DNA from: Gammaproteobacteria bacterium 42_54_T18
Lineage (GTDB): Bacteria > Pseudomonadota > Gammaproteobacteria > Pseudomonadales > Ketobacteraceae
Reading direction: 5' to 3'
Assembly: GCA_002163245.1 (NCBI GenBank)
Contig: MAAL01000155.1
Location: 1-35,001 of the forward strand
Length of the DNA: 35,001 nt
Shown: positions 1 through 6,668 of the stretch, piece after piece
Layout: the number at the start of each line of letters is the position of its first letter
How positions within the stretch are numbered: the first letter of the stretch is position 1
Notes under the pieces: model-generated
Told to the model about the DNA's origin: nothing
Database searches by the model: none
What the model saw: only the letters and a program-made list of their open reading frames with translations
Position numbers and translations under genes: made by a program

Positions 1-516
1 AACGAGGGATTGAATGTAAACGAAAAAGAGCTGGCTGGGATAAGGACTATCTCTGGAGGGTTCTGACATCAGATAGACACCTTACAGAATCAATGATTTA
101 GATGCGTTCGCCATGGACAAGGCCCCGACGCTTCCAGCAGGGACTACGACTATGTTATTGTTCCACCTGCGGGGTCGCGTTGTACTCGGGACCTCGCCAC
201 GTCTTCGGAGTGTTGGCGCACTCGCGAAGACACCTTTCTGTCATGGGAGTAACATCCACTCATGACATCAGGTTACGTTATTGTGTGTTCCTACTCCATA
301 TGAGATGACGGGGACACACTGTAACCGCCGACCAGTTTGCACCCCCTAATTAATGTCGTCAAGCGTATTTCTTTTTTAAGGTGGATGCCTTTTTGAAACC
401 TGTTTAAGGGTTACGTTTGTTCGTTGCTTTTATCGGTTATAAGAGCGAGCTTTGTTTGAACGCGTGTCGTTACTATTTCTAACGCTACTCAAATACACAA
501 ACTAATCGCTTAGTAC
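1..516. other. Gene-poor left end with a chain of hairpins
   Basis: No convincing complete gene. Positions 3-101 are open to the left edge and end in TAG, so they could be the last 32 codons of a gene outside the window, but I do not recognise the peptide. Between about 137 and 326 the DNA is visibly richer in G+C than its surroundings and forms successive inverted repeats: GCAGG/CCTGC (137-141 with 166-170), a 12-bp stem with a one-base bulge (201-212 with 219-231), TGTCATG/CATGACA (239-245 with 261-267), and GGTTAC plus GTGTGTTCC pairing with GGGGACACAC plus GTAACC (271-291 with 310-326). This could be a structured RNA or the remnant of a mobile element. The stretch 331-516 is AT-rich and I see nothing in it. 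Confidence 0.4.
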
Positions 517-1317
517 TTAACATATGAGTGTTGAATGAATATAGATGATGTCTCCGTACGCCACAGCGAACAGAAGATTTTGTTTTGGACAAACCTCCTT
601 GCCGGACTGTTGTTTAACATGAATATCAACCAAGTATGGTTCTGAATCAGTAGAAACTTCAGTGTAGAGAAAATATTTTTCTTTCTCCTCTAATGGATTG
701 TCATCAAGCCCCCCATCATACGGAATAATCTCGACCCCGTATTCTTCACAGTATTTGGCAATGCCTGCTCCCAAGGTAGTTACATCAACAGCCAAACCAT
801 TCAAATCACTCGAATCCGCCATCCAGTCTAACGTGGAATCGTTCTCTGATTGATTGGCTGGTCCGCAAATAAAAACGCATTGGTATTCGCGTGGTGGCGT
901 TGGTTCGATGTTTGGTTTGTGAATCGATAGATTTTCTGAAAACCAATCAGGCAGCTGTGGGTTTAACCGCCGCCATAAGACACCGTGATAACAAGGCCGC
1001 CTAATTTCCCTCAAAGTAAGCAGCAGTGTGACGAATACACTGAAATAAAGAACATTGTTCCACGCTAGAAATTCAAATTTCAGAGAGAGCAAGGAGAGCA
1101 CAATAAAACTAAATGCCCAAATGAGCTCTGGAATACGTGACATACGAATGATGTTACAAAACAGAAAAAAATGTGCAACTACAAATGCTACACCAATACT
1201 TAGATTTGGATTGTGTGGATACAACACCCACGCGCCCCCTGCTCCGGATAACAGCACAAGAATATCGATGAGTGACAACCTAAACCCTGGATCAAACACA
1301 AACTTCACCTTGGTCAA
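517..1317 (-). CDS. Membrane protein of unknown function, four N-terminal TM segments
   Basis: Up to 266 residues. The first about 115 residues contain four hydrophobic segments (around 14-33, 41-58, 66-80 and 88-102). The pattern HFFLFCNIIR...PELIWA, followed by RRPCYHGVLWRRLNP, recalls a small conserved bacterial membrane protein family without an assigned function. The remaining about 140 residues are soluble and acidic, and I do not recognise them. The start is uncertain: the longest frame begins with TTG at 1317. A TATAAT sequence on the minus strand lies about 5-10 bases upstream of that codon, so an internal GTG near 1299, preceded by AAGGTG, may be the real start. It is divergent from the next gene, which also encodes a membrane-anchored protein; a functional link is only a guess. 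Confidence 0.6.
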   Translation of the reverse strand: MTKVKFVFDPGFRLSLIDILVLLSGAGGAWVLYPHNPNLSIGVAFVVAHFFLFCNIIRMSRIPELIWAFSFIVLSLLSLKFEFLAWNNVLYFSVFVTLLLTLREIRRPCYHGVLWRRLNPQLPDWFSENLSIHKPNIEPTPPREYQCVFICGPANQSENDSTLDWMADSSDLNGLAVDVTTLGAGIAKYCEEYGVEIIPYDGGLDDNPLEEKEKYFLYTEVSTDSEPYLVDIHVKQQSGKEVCPKQNLLFAVAYGDIIYIHSTLIC

Positions 1318-1402
1318 TATTATACTATGATAGTTTTATATCATAAGCATAGTCGGTTTCACCACAGAGCCCTATGCTCCACCCACTTCACTGGTAAATA
1401 GC

Positions 1403-1993
1403 ATGAAACCAGAACCTATAGTTCTATTATGCATCCTAGGTGGGATAATCGCTTGTTTGTTGCAGTATGACGCTGAAGGGTTAAAGGTTGCGGGGGTTAT
1501 TACTACTCTCGTTATTTTGTTTTTGATATTGGAACGACACTCAGAAATAAAAGCCTCCAGAAATCAGACCAACAATGTTTACGTAAGTCCTGTAGAAAAT
1601 GCCAATGATCAATACGAGGCAATGCTTGCTAACAGTCGAAACATTCAGTTTAAGGAGGCGCTCAACATTGCGAAAGAACAAGTTTCCGCGAACGATGTTA
1701 TTCAAGATTATGTAGAGGAATACACAGATTTTTTTGGATTTTATTACGGCGATATGAACAGTGAACCCTATCATCCTGGCCTCCCTGATTTTGAAGGTTG
1801 GGACGGGGGCAGCTTAGCTTTTTTTGTTAACCGGCATACTGGCGAGATAAAACACCCTCCGTACCCATATAAAGAGCAAGAAGGAGAAATACTACTCATA
1901 CATCCATTCTCCGAGATCGAGCCAGGTATCGAAGCAAAAAACCTGAAAGAGAGTGACCCTATAAAAATATGGCGTTTACCAGCCTCTCAATGA
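1403..1993 (+). CDS. Membrane-anchored protein with immunity-protein-like tail
   Basis: 196 residues starting at ATG. Two hydrophobic segments (about 5-22 and 27-43) anchor it, probably with the bulk in the cytoplasm. The C-terminal part from about residue 78 contains an amphipathic helix and then FFGFYYGDM, GWDGGSLAFFVNRHTGEI. That layout (aromatic strand, glycine turn, 'FVNRHTGEI' strand) resembles the YrhB/Imm35 group of small immunity-type domains, where a GWVFFY-like strand is followed by a VDRxTGxI-like strand. I base this on pattern only and it is not secure. No toxin gene is visible beside it. The last five codons and the stop lie in the left arm of an inverted repeat (1979-2032). Confidence 0.6.
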   Translation: MKPEPIVLLCILGGIIACLLQYDAEGLKVAGVITTLVILFLILERHSEIKASRNQTNNVYVSPVENANDQYEAMLANSRNIQFKEALNIAKEQVSANDVIQDYVEEYTDFFGFYYGDMNSEPYHPGLPDFEGWDGGSLAFFVNRHTGEIKHPPYPYKEQEGEILLIHPFSEIEPGIEAKNLKESDPIKIWRLPASQ

Positions 1994-2032
1994 GACCGTG
2001 GTTTGCTCTATATGGGCTCATTGAGAGGCTGG
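1979..2032. terminator. 16-bp perfect inverted repeat over a stop codon
   Basis: Positions 1979-1994 (CCAGCCTCTCAATGAG) are perfectly complementary to 2017-2032, with a 22-base loop. The TGA stop of the preceding plus-strand gene (1991-1993) sits inside the stem. There is no T-run after the stem on the plus strand, so it is an atypical terminator. It could act as a bidirectional terminator or mRNA-protecting stem between two convergent genes (stops at 1993 and 2069). Confidence 0.6.
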
Positions 2033-2068
2033 CAAAACTAACGCAACGCCTATAGCATCCTTGCCGTT

Positions 2069-3013
2069 CTAACTGTAATTTACAAGTCCGCACCTTTGCT
2101 TTCGTAAAAGCTTTATAGAAAGTGCCATCATTTCATCTCTCATTACGAGCTTATCCAACCAATTTTCTCTGATGCCCTTAATGCCATAATATGCACCCGC
2201 AACCTGTCCGCATATAGCAGCAGTTGTATCAGCATCATCTCCAAGGTTAGCTGCCAATAAAACGGCTTCATCATAGCTATCAGTATTTGCAAAACACCAC
2301 AATGCAGCCTCTAAGCTTTCAATGACATAGCCACTACCTTTTATCACCCCTGCCGGCTTACCTACATACTCACCGCTCGCTATGGCTTTTACCTTTTCTG
2401 TTTCGGGGCTGTATAAATTGCTTTTAATTACTTCAAGTTTGGTTTCTGCAAAAAGGGCCACCCTCAATACTGTTGCAAAATACCGACACGCATCAATACA
2501 TTCAACCGCCCCATGAGTTGTACGTGAACTCTCCGCCGCATATTTCAACAACAACCCTATATCCTGCCCATAAAATAGAGCAACAGGAGCCAGCCTCATC
2601 AAAGATCCATTTCCCGCAGAAAATGGATCAATTGATCCTGCAAACGAATTCTTAGTTTCCATATAGCGGGCCAGAGCATCGGACACGGTCATACCAATAT
2701 CAAAGCACTCACCCGTGCTGCTCATATACCCGTATTGCCACCAATTACAGTATCGATTCATTTGGTCCGATGCATCAAACCCTTCGCAATGAACAAGTGA
2801 ATGTGCAAGGCAAAGCGCCATTGAAGTATCATCGGTCCATTGTCCTGCCTCTAAGTCAAACGGACCACCGCCGACCATATCGATTACGGGGGGAAATGAC
2901 CCCCTATCCATAAATTCAACGGTCGTTCCGATGGCATCACCAACAGCTAGGCCTAGCAAACATCCTTGATAACGCTCAATAATATCCATCTTATTTAGTT
3001 CCTGTTTAGCCAT
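2069..3013 (-). CDS. ADP-ribosylglycohydrolase (DraG / ARH type)
   Basis: 314 residues, normal length for the family. It removes ADP-ribose from proteins or other acceptors using a two-metal (Mg) centre. The metal-binding motifs are clear: GQWTDDTSM (T60-D61-D62) and NLGDDADTTAA (D259, D260, D262, T263), along with the N-terminal GCLLGLAVGDAIG and the mid-protein GNGSLMRLAP and THG motifs. The start is the ATG at 3013, whose A overlaps the TAA stop of the upstream gene (TAATG) with AAGGA in front, so the two are translationally coupled. Substrate (Arg, Ser, nucleic acid or free O-acetyl-ADP-ribose) cannot be read from the sequence. The neighbours (NADAR, PARG, NrtR, NadM, NadV) support a role in ADP-ribose turnover. 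Confidence 0.93.
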   Translation of the reverse strand: MAKQELNKMDIIERYQGCLLGLAVGDAIGTTVEFMDRGSFPPVIDMVGGGPFDLEAGQWTDDTSMALCLAHSLVHCEGFDASDQMNRYCNWWQYGYMSSTGECFDIGMTVSDALARYMETKNSFAGSIDPFSAGNGSLMRLAPVALFYGQDIGLLLKYAAESSRTTHGAVECIDACRYFATVLRVALFAETKLEVIKSNLYSPETEKVKAIASGEYVGKPAGVIKGSGYVIESLEAALWCFANTDSYDEAVLLAANLGDDADTTAAICGQVAGAYYGIKGIRENWLDKLVMRDEMMALSIKLLRKQRCGLVNYS

Positions 3014-3375
3014 TATTCCTTATCGCCAATTTCTGCGTAGAAGGATTTTGTGACTGTTATCTCTCCAACGATATGATCATTAAACTCCTCAAGCTGACCA
3101 GCCGGAACCCAATACTCTTCACAGACTCGACCACCTACAATGTGAACATCAAACTGCTGAATATAGTCGGCGTCGACCTCAAAACGAGTCACAAAACCAC
3201 TTCCGCTATCTCTAACATTCCAGTCGCGAGCGATTAATATTGCATACTCTTCATTGAGAACAGGGTAAAAAATCGGTTGTCCTGGCAATCGGGGTGGCCA
3301 ACGCTTGTTTCCACTCTGCTTAACTAACTCAAGTTCATTCGGCCCAGTTGGCCTGTATAGCGTTACTGTTTTCAT
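3013..3375 (-). CDS. Small DraG-partner protein (annotated elsewhere as ADP-ribosylation/crystallin J1 family)
   Basis: 120 residues, soluble. Proteins with this pattern (LYRPTGPNELELV, WPPRLPGQPIFYPVLNEEYA, GFVTRFEVDADYI, VGGRVCEEYWVPAGQLEEFNDHIVG) usually sit beside a DraG-type hydrolase and take their database name from it. What it does is not known to me. The order of elements, an N-terminal strand with Arg (LYRP), a helix 'NEEYAILIARDW', a strand 'GFVTRFEV' and a Glu just before WVPA, is similar to compact ADP-ribosyltransferase folds such as DUF952-like proteins. It could therefore be the writer for the adjacent eraser, but that is inference. It has a strong AGGAGGA ribosome-binding site ending 6 bases before ATG, and its stop overlaps the start of the hydrolase gene. 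Confidence 0.85.
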   Translation of the reverse strand: MKTVTLYRPTGPNELELVKQSGNKRWPPRLPGQPIFYPVLNEEYAILIARDWNVRDSGSGFVTRFEVDADYIQQFDVHIVGGRVCEEYWVPAGQLEEFNDHIVGEITVTKSFYAEIGDKE

Positions 3376-3424
3376 GACGTAATCCTCCTCAACATGTTTA
3401 TTTTAAAACAAATATAAAACACCA

Positions 3425-3462
3425 CTTGACACAAAGTGGCAACAAGCCACTATAATAGTGGC
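3425..3462 (+). promoter_or_regulatory. Promoter with overlapping palindromic operators (probable NrtR sites)
   Basis: TTGACA at 3426-3431 and TATAAT at 3451-3456, 19 bases apart, form consensus -35 and -10 boxes for the NADAR operon. Between and over them lie two overlapping palindromes: AGTGGC-AACAA-GCCACT (3435-3451) and GCCACTAT-A-ATAGTGGC (3446-3462). A bound repressor would block polymerase directly. The divergent hydrolase pair starts at 3375, so the same sites could control both directions. The block CTTGAC...AGTGGCAA(C/T)AAGCCAC recurs upstream of nadM (6521-6559), which points to one shared regulator. The NrtR gene between the two sites is the obvious candidate. Confidence 0.7.
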
Positions 3463-3503
3463 ACAGAGACACTATATCAACGCAAAATTGAAATTTAAAG
3501 AAA

Positions 3504-4076
3504 ATGAAACTTTCAGCAAAGAACATCAGAAATAATAAAGACTTACTCGACTACCTAAACCATGGCAAGCGAGCCAAATATTTATTCTTTTGGGGCCACC
3601 AAGAAAAGAAAAATGGGCAGATAGGCAAAGCTTGTTTTAGCCAATGGTATAACGCCTCATTTGAGATAGACGGAAAGCACTATAAGACTGCCGAACATTT
3701 CATGATGGCAGAAAAAGCGCGGCTATTTGGTGACTTAGAGATAAGAGAGTTGATTTTACAAAGCAATTCGCCAGGTGAAGCCAAGAGATTGGGTCGCAAC
3801 GTTAAAGGGTTTAACGACAGTATTTGGAACGATAAACGTTTTGATATTGTCGTAACCGCAAACGAAGCTAAATTTTCTCAGAACAAGGCCCTTGAAGAAT
3901 ACCTTCTTTCTACGGGAAGACGTGTATTAGTAGAAGCTAGTCCCGCCGATAAAATATGGGGAATAGGCTTAGCTGAAGACAGCCCGATGGTTGATTCGCC
4001 GTATAAATGGAGAGGCCTGAACTTATTAGGCTACGCCTTAATGGAAACTAGGGCGAGAATACAGAAAAACATGTGA
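3504..4076 (+). CDS. NADAR family protein (YbiA / DUF1768), ADP-ribose N-glycosidase
   Basis: 190 residues. NADAR proteins cleave N-glycosidic bonds of ADP-ribose-like compounds. E. coli YbiA acts in riboflavin-intermediate chemistry, and other members remove ADP-ribose from guanine bases. Family hallmarks seen: FFWGHQEK...CFSQWYNASFEIDGKHYKTAEHFMMAEKA (helix with E64), GRNVKGFNDSIW, and the C-terminal LVEASPADKIWGIG (E144, D149, W152). The ATG at 3504 is the first possible start and follows a weak AAAGAA. It is the first gene of a plus-strand unit with DUF4291 (39 bases on) and PARG. Beside two other ADP-ribose hydrolases, a nucleic-acid or nucleotide de-ADP-ribosylation role is more likely than riboflavin metabolism. 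Confidence 0.92.
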   Translation: MKLSAKNIRNNKDLLDYLNHGKRAKYLFFWGHQEKKNGQIGKACFSQWYNASFEIDGKHYKTAEHFMMAEKARLFGDLEIRELILQSNSPGEAKRLGRNVKGFNDSIWNDKRFDIVVTANEAKFSQNKALEEYLLSTGRRVLVEASPADKIWGIGLAEDSPMVDSPYKWRGLNLLGYALMETRARIQKNM

Positions 4077-4115
4077 GCTAAAGAGAATACTCACTCAAAG
4101 ATAAAGAGCATAAAA

Positions 4116-4748
4116 GTGAAATTATTAGTAGAAAAATACAAAGAACAAGCTGAACAATGGCCCCAAGAAGGTCGACACATTCTCGCACAATTTGACGATG
4201 AAACAGTTGTAGTGTACCAAGCATACAAACCGTCAATTGGACTTTATGCGGCAAAAAATGGTTATTTTGGCGGGGATTTTAGTTATTCACGGATGAGTTG
4301 GATTAAACCCAACTTTTTGTGGATGATGTATCGTTGTGGTTGGGCCAGTAAAGTAGGTCAAGAAACTGTATTGGCAATCCATTTAAAAAGAACATACTTT
4401 GATGATCTATTATCAGAGGCCTTTCCATCCAGCAATACGTTAGGGCTCAGTAAGCCCGAATGGAATAGAGAGGTCGCAGCTTCTGATGTACGGCTACAAT
4501 GGGATCCTGACCATGACCCATATGGCAACAAGGAAACAAGAAGAGCTATACAACTAGGACTGCGGAATGATTACCTGACCCCCTTTCAGGGTGAAGGAAT
4601 TATTGCCATAGAAAACATTACAGGGTTTGTGCTTGAACAAAGCAAACACATTAAGAAAGGCGACCTTTCAAGCCTGATGACGCCTACAGAGCGTTGCTAC
4701 CCTGTGCCATCGTTTGCGAGAGAAAACCTTCAGGTGGATAAAATCTAA
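4116..4748 (+). CDS. DUF4291 family protein
   Basis: 210 residues starting at GTG (4116), preceded by AAAGAG. The family match rests on QFDDETVVVYQAYKPSIGLYAAKNGYFGG, FSYSRMSWIKPNFLWMMYRCGWASK, VLAIHLKR, VRLQWDPDHDP and RAIQLGLR. Its biochemical role is not established as far as I know. The conserved Tyr/Arg/Trp-rich core (YQAY.P, RMSWIKPNFLWM.YR) suggests a nucleotide- or ADP-ribose-type ligand. Here it sits between a NADAR glycosidase and a PARG in one transcription unit (39 and 25 bases between genes), so a part in NAD or ADP-ribose chemistry is likely. No signal peptide or membrane segment. Confidence 0.9.
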   Translation: MKLLVEKYKEQAEQWPQEGRHILAQFDDETVVVYQAYKPSIGLYAAKNGYFGGDFSYSRMSWIKPNFLWMMYRCGWASKVGQETVLAIHLKRTYFDDLLSEAFPSSNTLGLSKPEWNREVAASDVRLQWDPDHDPYGNKETRRAIQLGLRNDYLTPFQGEGIIAIENITGFVLEQSKHIKKGDLSSLMTPTERCYPVPSFARENLQVDKI

Positions 4749-4773
4749 GACAGTTGAATAATACAGAAACAGT

Positions 4774-5634
4774 GTGAGTTATATGAATAATCGAAATGGA
4801 AGAGCGTCTTTAGCGCAGGAAACACTCAAAGTAATTGATCAAGGGTTTTATCATAATCAAAAAGGGGAAAGTCAGCATTTAATCAGCCTGATATCGAATG
4901 CTGTTGAAGGTACACAATATGTCAAAGATTCTGATTTTGATGAATTGTATCTAAAAAGGGACAATGTCATTCATGACAGAGAAGGGAGCAAAACTGTCTT
5001 TGAAGTTACGTCAGAAAGTAGTCTTGAGGCAGCACATCGGCTTATTGTCGCTGAGAACCTTAAGGATGTTTCCTGCTTGAATTTCGCATCTGCAAAAAAT
5101 CCTGGTGGCGGTTTTTTAGGAGGCTCACAGGCTCAAGAAGAAGCGTTAGCCAGATCGTCGGCTTTGTTTCCCTGTATCTCAAATAATATGGAAATGTACG
5201 AACACAACCGTGGCCGAAAGACCTGTTTGTATTCAGATCATATGCAGTACTCCCCCAATGTACCTGTATTTAGAGATGATGACGGCTCGTTTTTAGAAAG
5301 GCCCTACTTGGTAAGTTTTATCACGTCTCCCGCGGTTAATGCTGGCGCCTTAAAGGGTTCTGAGAAGAAAAAACTACCAGAAGTCATGCTAAGAAGAACC
5401 GAAAGAGTATTGACTCTCGCTGCTGCTAATAGGCAAAAAACGCTAATTCTCGGGGCGTGGGGTTGCGGTGTATTCAAAAACAACCCAGATGATATCGCTA
5501 GCTATTTTGCAAATCACTTATTAGGCGATGGAATATTCAGCCGAGTCTTCGATCGTGTAGTCTTTGCGATATATGGTCGCGATCCGTCCAATATTGAACC
5601 CTTTAAGACTTGTTTTAACGACTTCGAGAGTTAG
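4774..5634 (+). CDS. Bacterial-type poly(ADP-ribose) glycohydrolase (TIGR02452 family)
   Basis: 286 residues starting at GTG (4774) or, nearly as likely, at the ATG 9 bases later. It carries the macrodomain-related PARG signature: NPGGGFLGGSQAQEEALARSS, with the GGG loop at 111-113 and the catalytic QEE at 121-123. A later LILGAWGCGVFKNNP loop also fits the family. Such enzymes release ADP-ribose from chains or terminal modifications. It is the third ADP-ribose-releasing enzyme in 3.6 kb, after the DraG-type and NADAR proteins, and each class uses unrelated chemistry. It is last in its operon and convergent with nrtR; a GC-rich hairpin separates the two. Confidence 0.92.
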   Translation: MSYMNNRNGRASLAQETLKVIDQGFYHNQKGESQHLISLISNAVEGTQYVKDSDFDELYLKRDNVIHDREGSKTVFEVTSESSLEAAHRLIVAENLKDVSCLNFASAKNPGGGFLGGSQAQEEALARSSALFPCISNNMEMYEHNRGRKTCLYSDHMQYSPNVPVFRDDDGSFLERPYLVSFITSPAVNAGALKGSEKKKLPEVMLRRTERVLTLAAANRQKTLILGAWGCGVFKNNPDDIASYFANHLLGDGIFSRVFDRVVFAIYGRDPSNIEPFKTCFNDFES

Positions 5635-5637
5635 ATT

Positions 5638-5688
5638 GGAGCTGGATTTTAAAGGGAATATGGGCCTACCGCGGCCCTTCCAAGCTCC
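5638..5688. terminator. Bidirectional terminator candidate
   Basis: Nested inverted repeat between two convergent genes. The inner stem is GGGCC (5662-5666) with GGCCC (5673-5677); the outer arms are GGAGCTGG (5638-5645) with CCAAGCTCC (5680-5688), with one bulged base. It overlaps the last codons of nrtR. T-runs are short, so efficiency is uncertain. Confidence 0.5.
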
Positions 5689-6403
5689 TAGCAAAGAAAT
5701 GACTTTCCCCTTCAGGCTTAACCCTATAAAGCTTTGCAGGACGATTACTTCCTGTTTTCATCTCGCCGGTTTCTTCTAAAATATCCGCATCTAAGATTCT
5801 TCGCCGAAAGGATTTTTTCTCAACCGATTTATCCAAGATTATCTCAAATGTTTTTTGTAGTTCGGTTAATGTGAAATCTGCAGGTAACAGATTCACTGGC
5901 AACGAGGTATATTGGACCTTCCCCTTAAGCCGCCCATGACAGGCTTTTAACACGGCATCATGGTCAAACGCTAATTCAACCTTTTCTCCCATATCCTCAA
6001 TAGGCACCCAAGTAACATCCTCAGAACTCTCATCCTTACTCAGCACAATGTCATCAGAAGAAATTAACGCCAAATAAGCAACGGTGACAGACCAACCTCG
6101 TGGATCGCGCCCAGCACCTCCAAAACTTTCCACTTGCTCTAGGTATGACGTATCAACGCCTGTTTTCTCTTTTAACTTACGATAAGCCGTGTCATTTAAG
6201 GTCTTATCTAGCGTCATATCAACAAAACCTCCAGGTAGAGCCCACTTCCCTTTGGCAGGGTGCTGCGCTCTTTTAACGACCAGTACCTGGAGCTTACCTT
6301 CTTTCACGGTAAAAATGGCCATATCAACCGTAACCAGAGGCACATCAAAGTCATGTACGTTGTAGTTCTTTAGAAATTGCTTTTCCGTTAATTGCTTTGC
6401 CAT
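5666..6403 (-). CDS. nrtR: NrtR-type transcriptional regulator of NAD metabolism (Nudix-related)
   Basis: 245 residues from the ATG at 6403. NrtR proteins combine a Nudix-like ADP-ribose sensor with a C-terminal winged helix and repress NAD genes until ADP-ribose releases them. The Nudix-like region (about 20-160) has GKWALPGGFVDM, but the catalytic box is ruined: the Glu after GFVD is absent and the REUxEE helix reads RKLKEK, as expected for a sensor rather than an enzyme. The winged helix (about 172-230) ends FRRRILDADILEE...KLYRV, typical of NrtR. The frame opens 13 codons earlier at ATG 6442, which has a better ribosome-binding site (AGGGG) but would put six codons inside a 23-bp palindrome. 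Family length favours 6403. It lies divergent from nadM. Confidence 0.92.
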   Translation of the reverse strand: MAKQLTEKQFLKNYNVHDFDVPLVTVDMAIFTVKEGKLQVLVVKRAQHPAKGKWALPGGFVDMTLDKTLNDTAYRKLKEKTGVDTSYLEQVESFGGAGRDPRGWSVTVAYLALISSDDIVLSKDESSEDVTWVPIEDMGEKVELAFDHDAVLKACHGRLKGKVQYTSLPVNLLPADFTLTELQKTFEIILDKSVEKKSFRRRILDADILEETGEMKTGSNRPAKLYRVKPEGESHFFARSLEGPR

Positions 6404-6425
6404 TAGAGATACCGTAGCTGAAATC

Positions 6426-6482
6426 GAGCGACTTATAGTCATGTTGCCCCTATCTTAGTGGCAACATGACTATAAGTCGCTC
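6426..6482. promoter_or_regulatory. 23-bp perfect inverted repeat at nrtR start
   Basis: Positions 6426-6448 are perfectly complementary to 6460-6482, with an 11-base loop. The loop plus right arm contain TTAGTGGCAAC, the half-site seen in the other two candidate NrtR operators. It lies directly upstream of the preferred nrtR start, over the alternative start at 6442. It could be an autoregulatory operator, or an RNA hairpin that hides the AGGGG ribosome-binding site in its loop. Both readings are inference. Confidence 0.6.
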
Positions 6483-6520
6483 ACTCTTTTCAATTCTACC
6501 GGCCTTTCTTAAATCAAGGG

Positions 6521-6559
6521 CTTGACCACATAGTGGCAATAAGCCACCATGTGGTCAAG
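6521..6559. promoter_or_regulatory. 17-bp inverted repeat upstream of nadM (probable NrtR operator)
   Basis: CTTGACCACATAGTGGC (6521-6537) pairs with 6543-6559 across the loop AATAA, with one mismatch. The core AGTGGC-AATAA-GCCAC is the same as the operator at 3435-3451 (AGTGGC-AACAA-GCCACT), and both follow CTTGAC at nearly the same distance. TTGACC at 6522-6527 could serve as a -35 box; no good -10 box follows at 17 bases. It lies about 110 bases upstream of the nadM start and about 120 upstream of nrtR. Confidence 0.65.
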
Positions 6560-6668
6560 CCAGTCACATGAATGGGATTCATTCACTAACACTGCAACTA
6601 ACCAAAACCGGACAGACCGGTTTTCATTTCAGCTCCAAACGGGGCACAACAGCAAGGAACTTGCTGAC

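Noticed and set aside
3-101. Possible C-terminus of a transposase (for example a REP-associated type) entering from the left
   Set aside because: Only 32 residues are visible and I recognise no motif; kept only as a remark in the left-end entry.
102-308. Open frame of 68 codons in the left hairpin region
   Set aside because: No ribosome-binding site, odd composition (many Arg, Cys, His) and it runs through several hairpins; looks like chance.
137-326. Integron attC sites
   Set aside because: Hairpins are present, but the paired 7-base core sites (RYYYAAC / GTTRRRY) at the ends of one palindrome are not, and the neighbouring genes are not arranged as cassettes.
6549-6668. 40-codon N-terminal extension of NadM
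   Set aside because: The upstream ATG sits inside the operator palindrome and lacks a ribosome-binding site; family N-terminus and AAGGA support ATG 6669.
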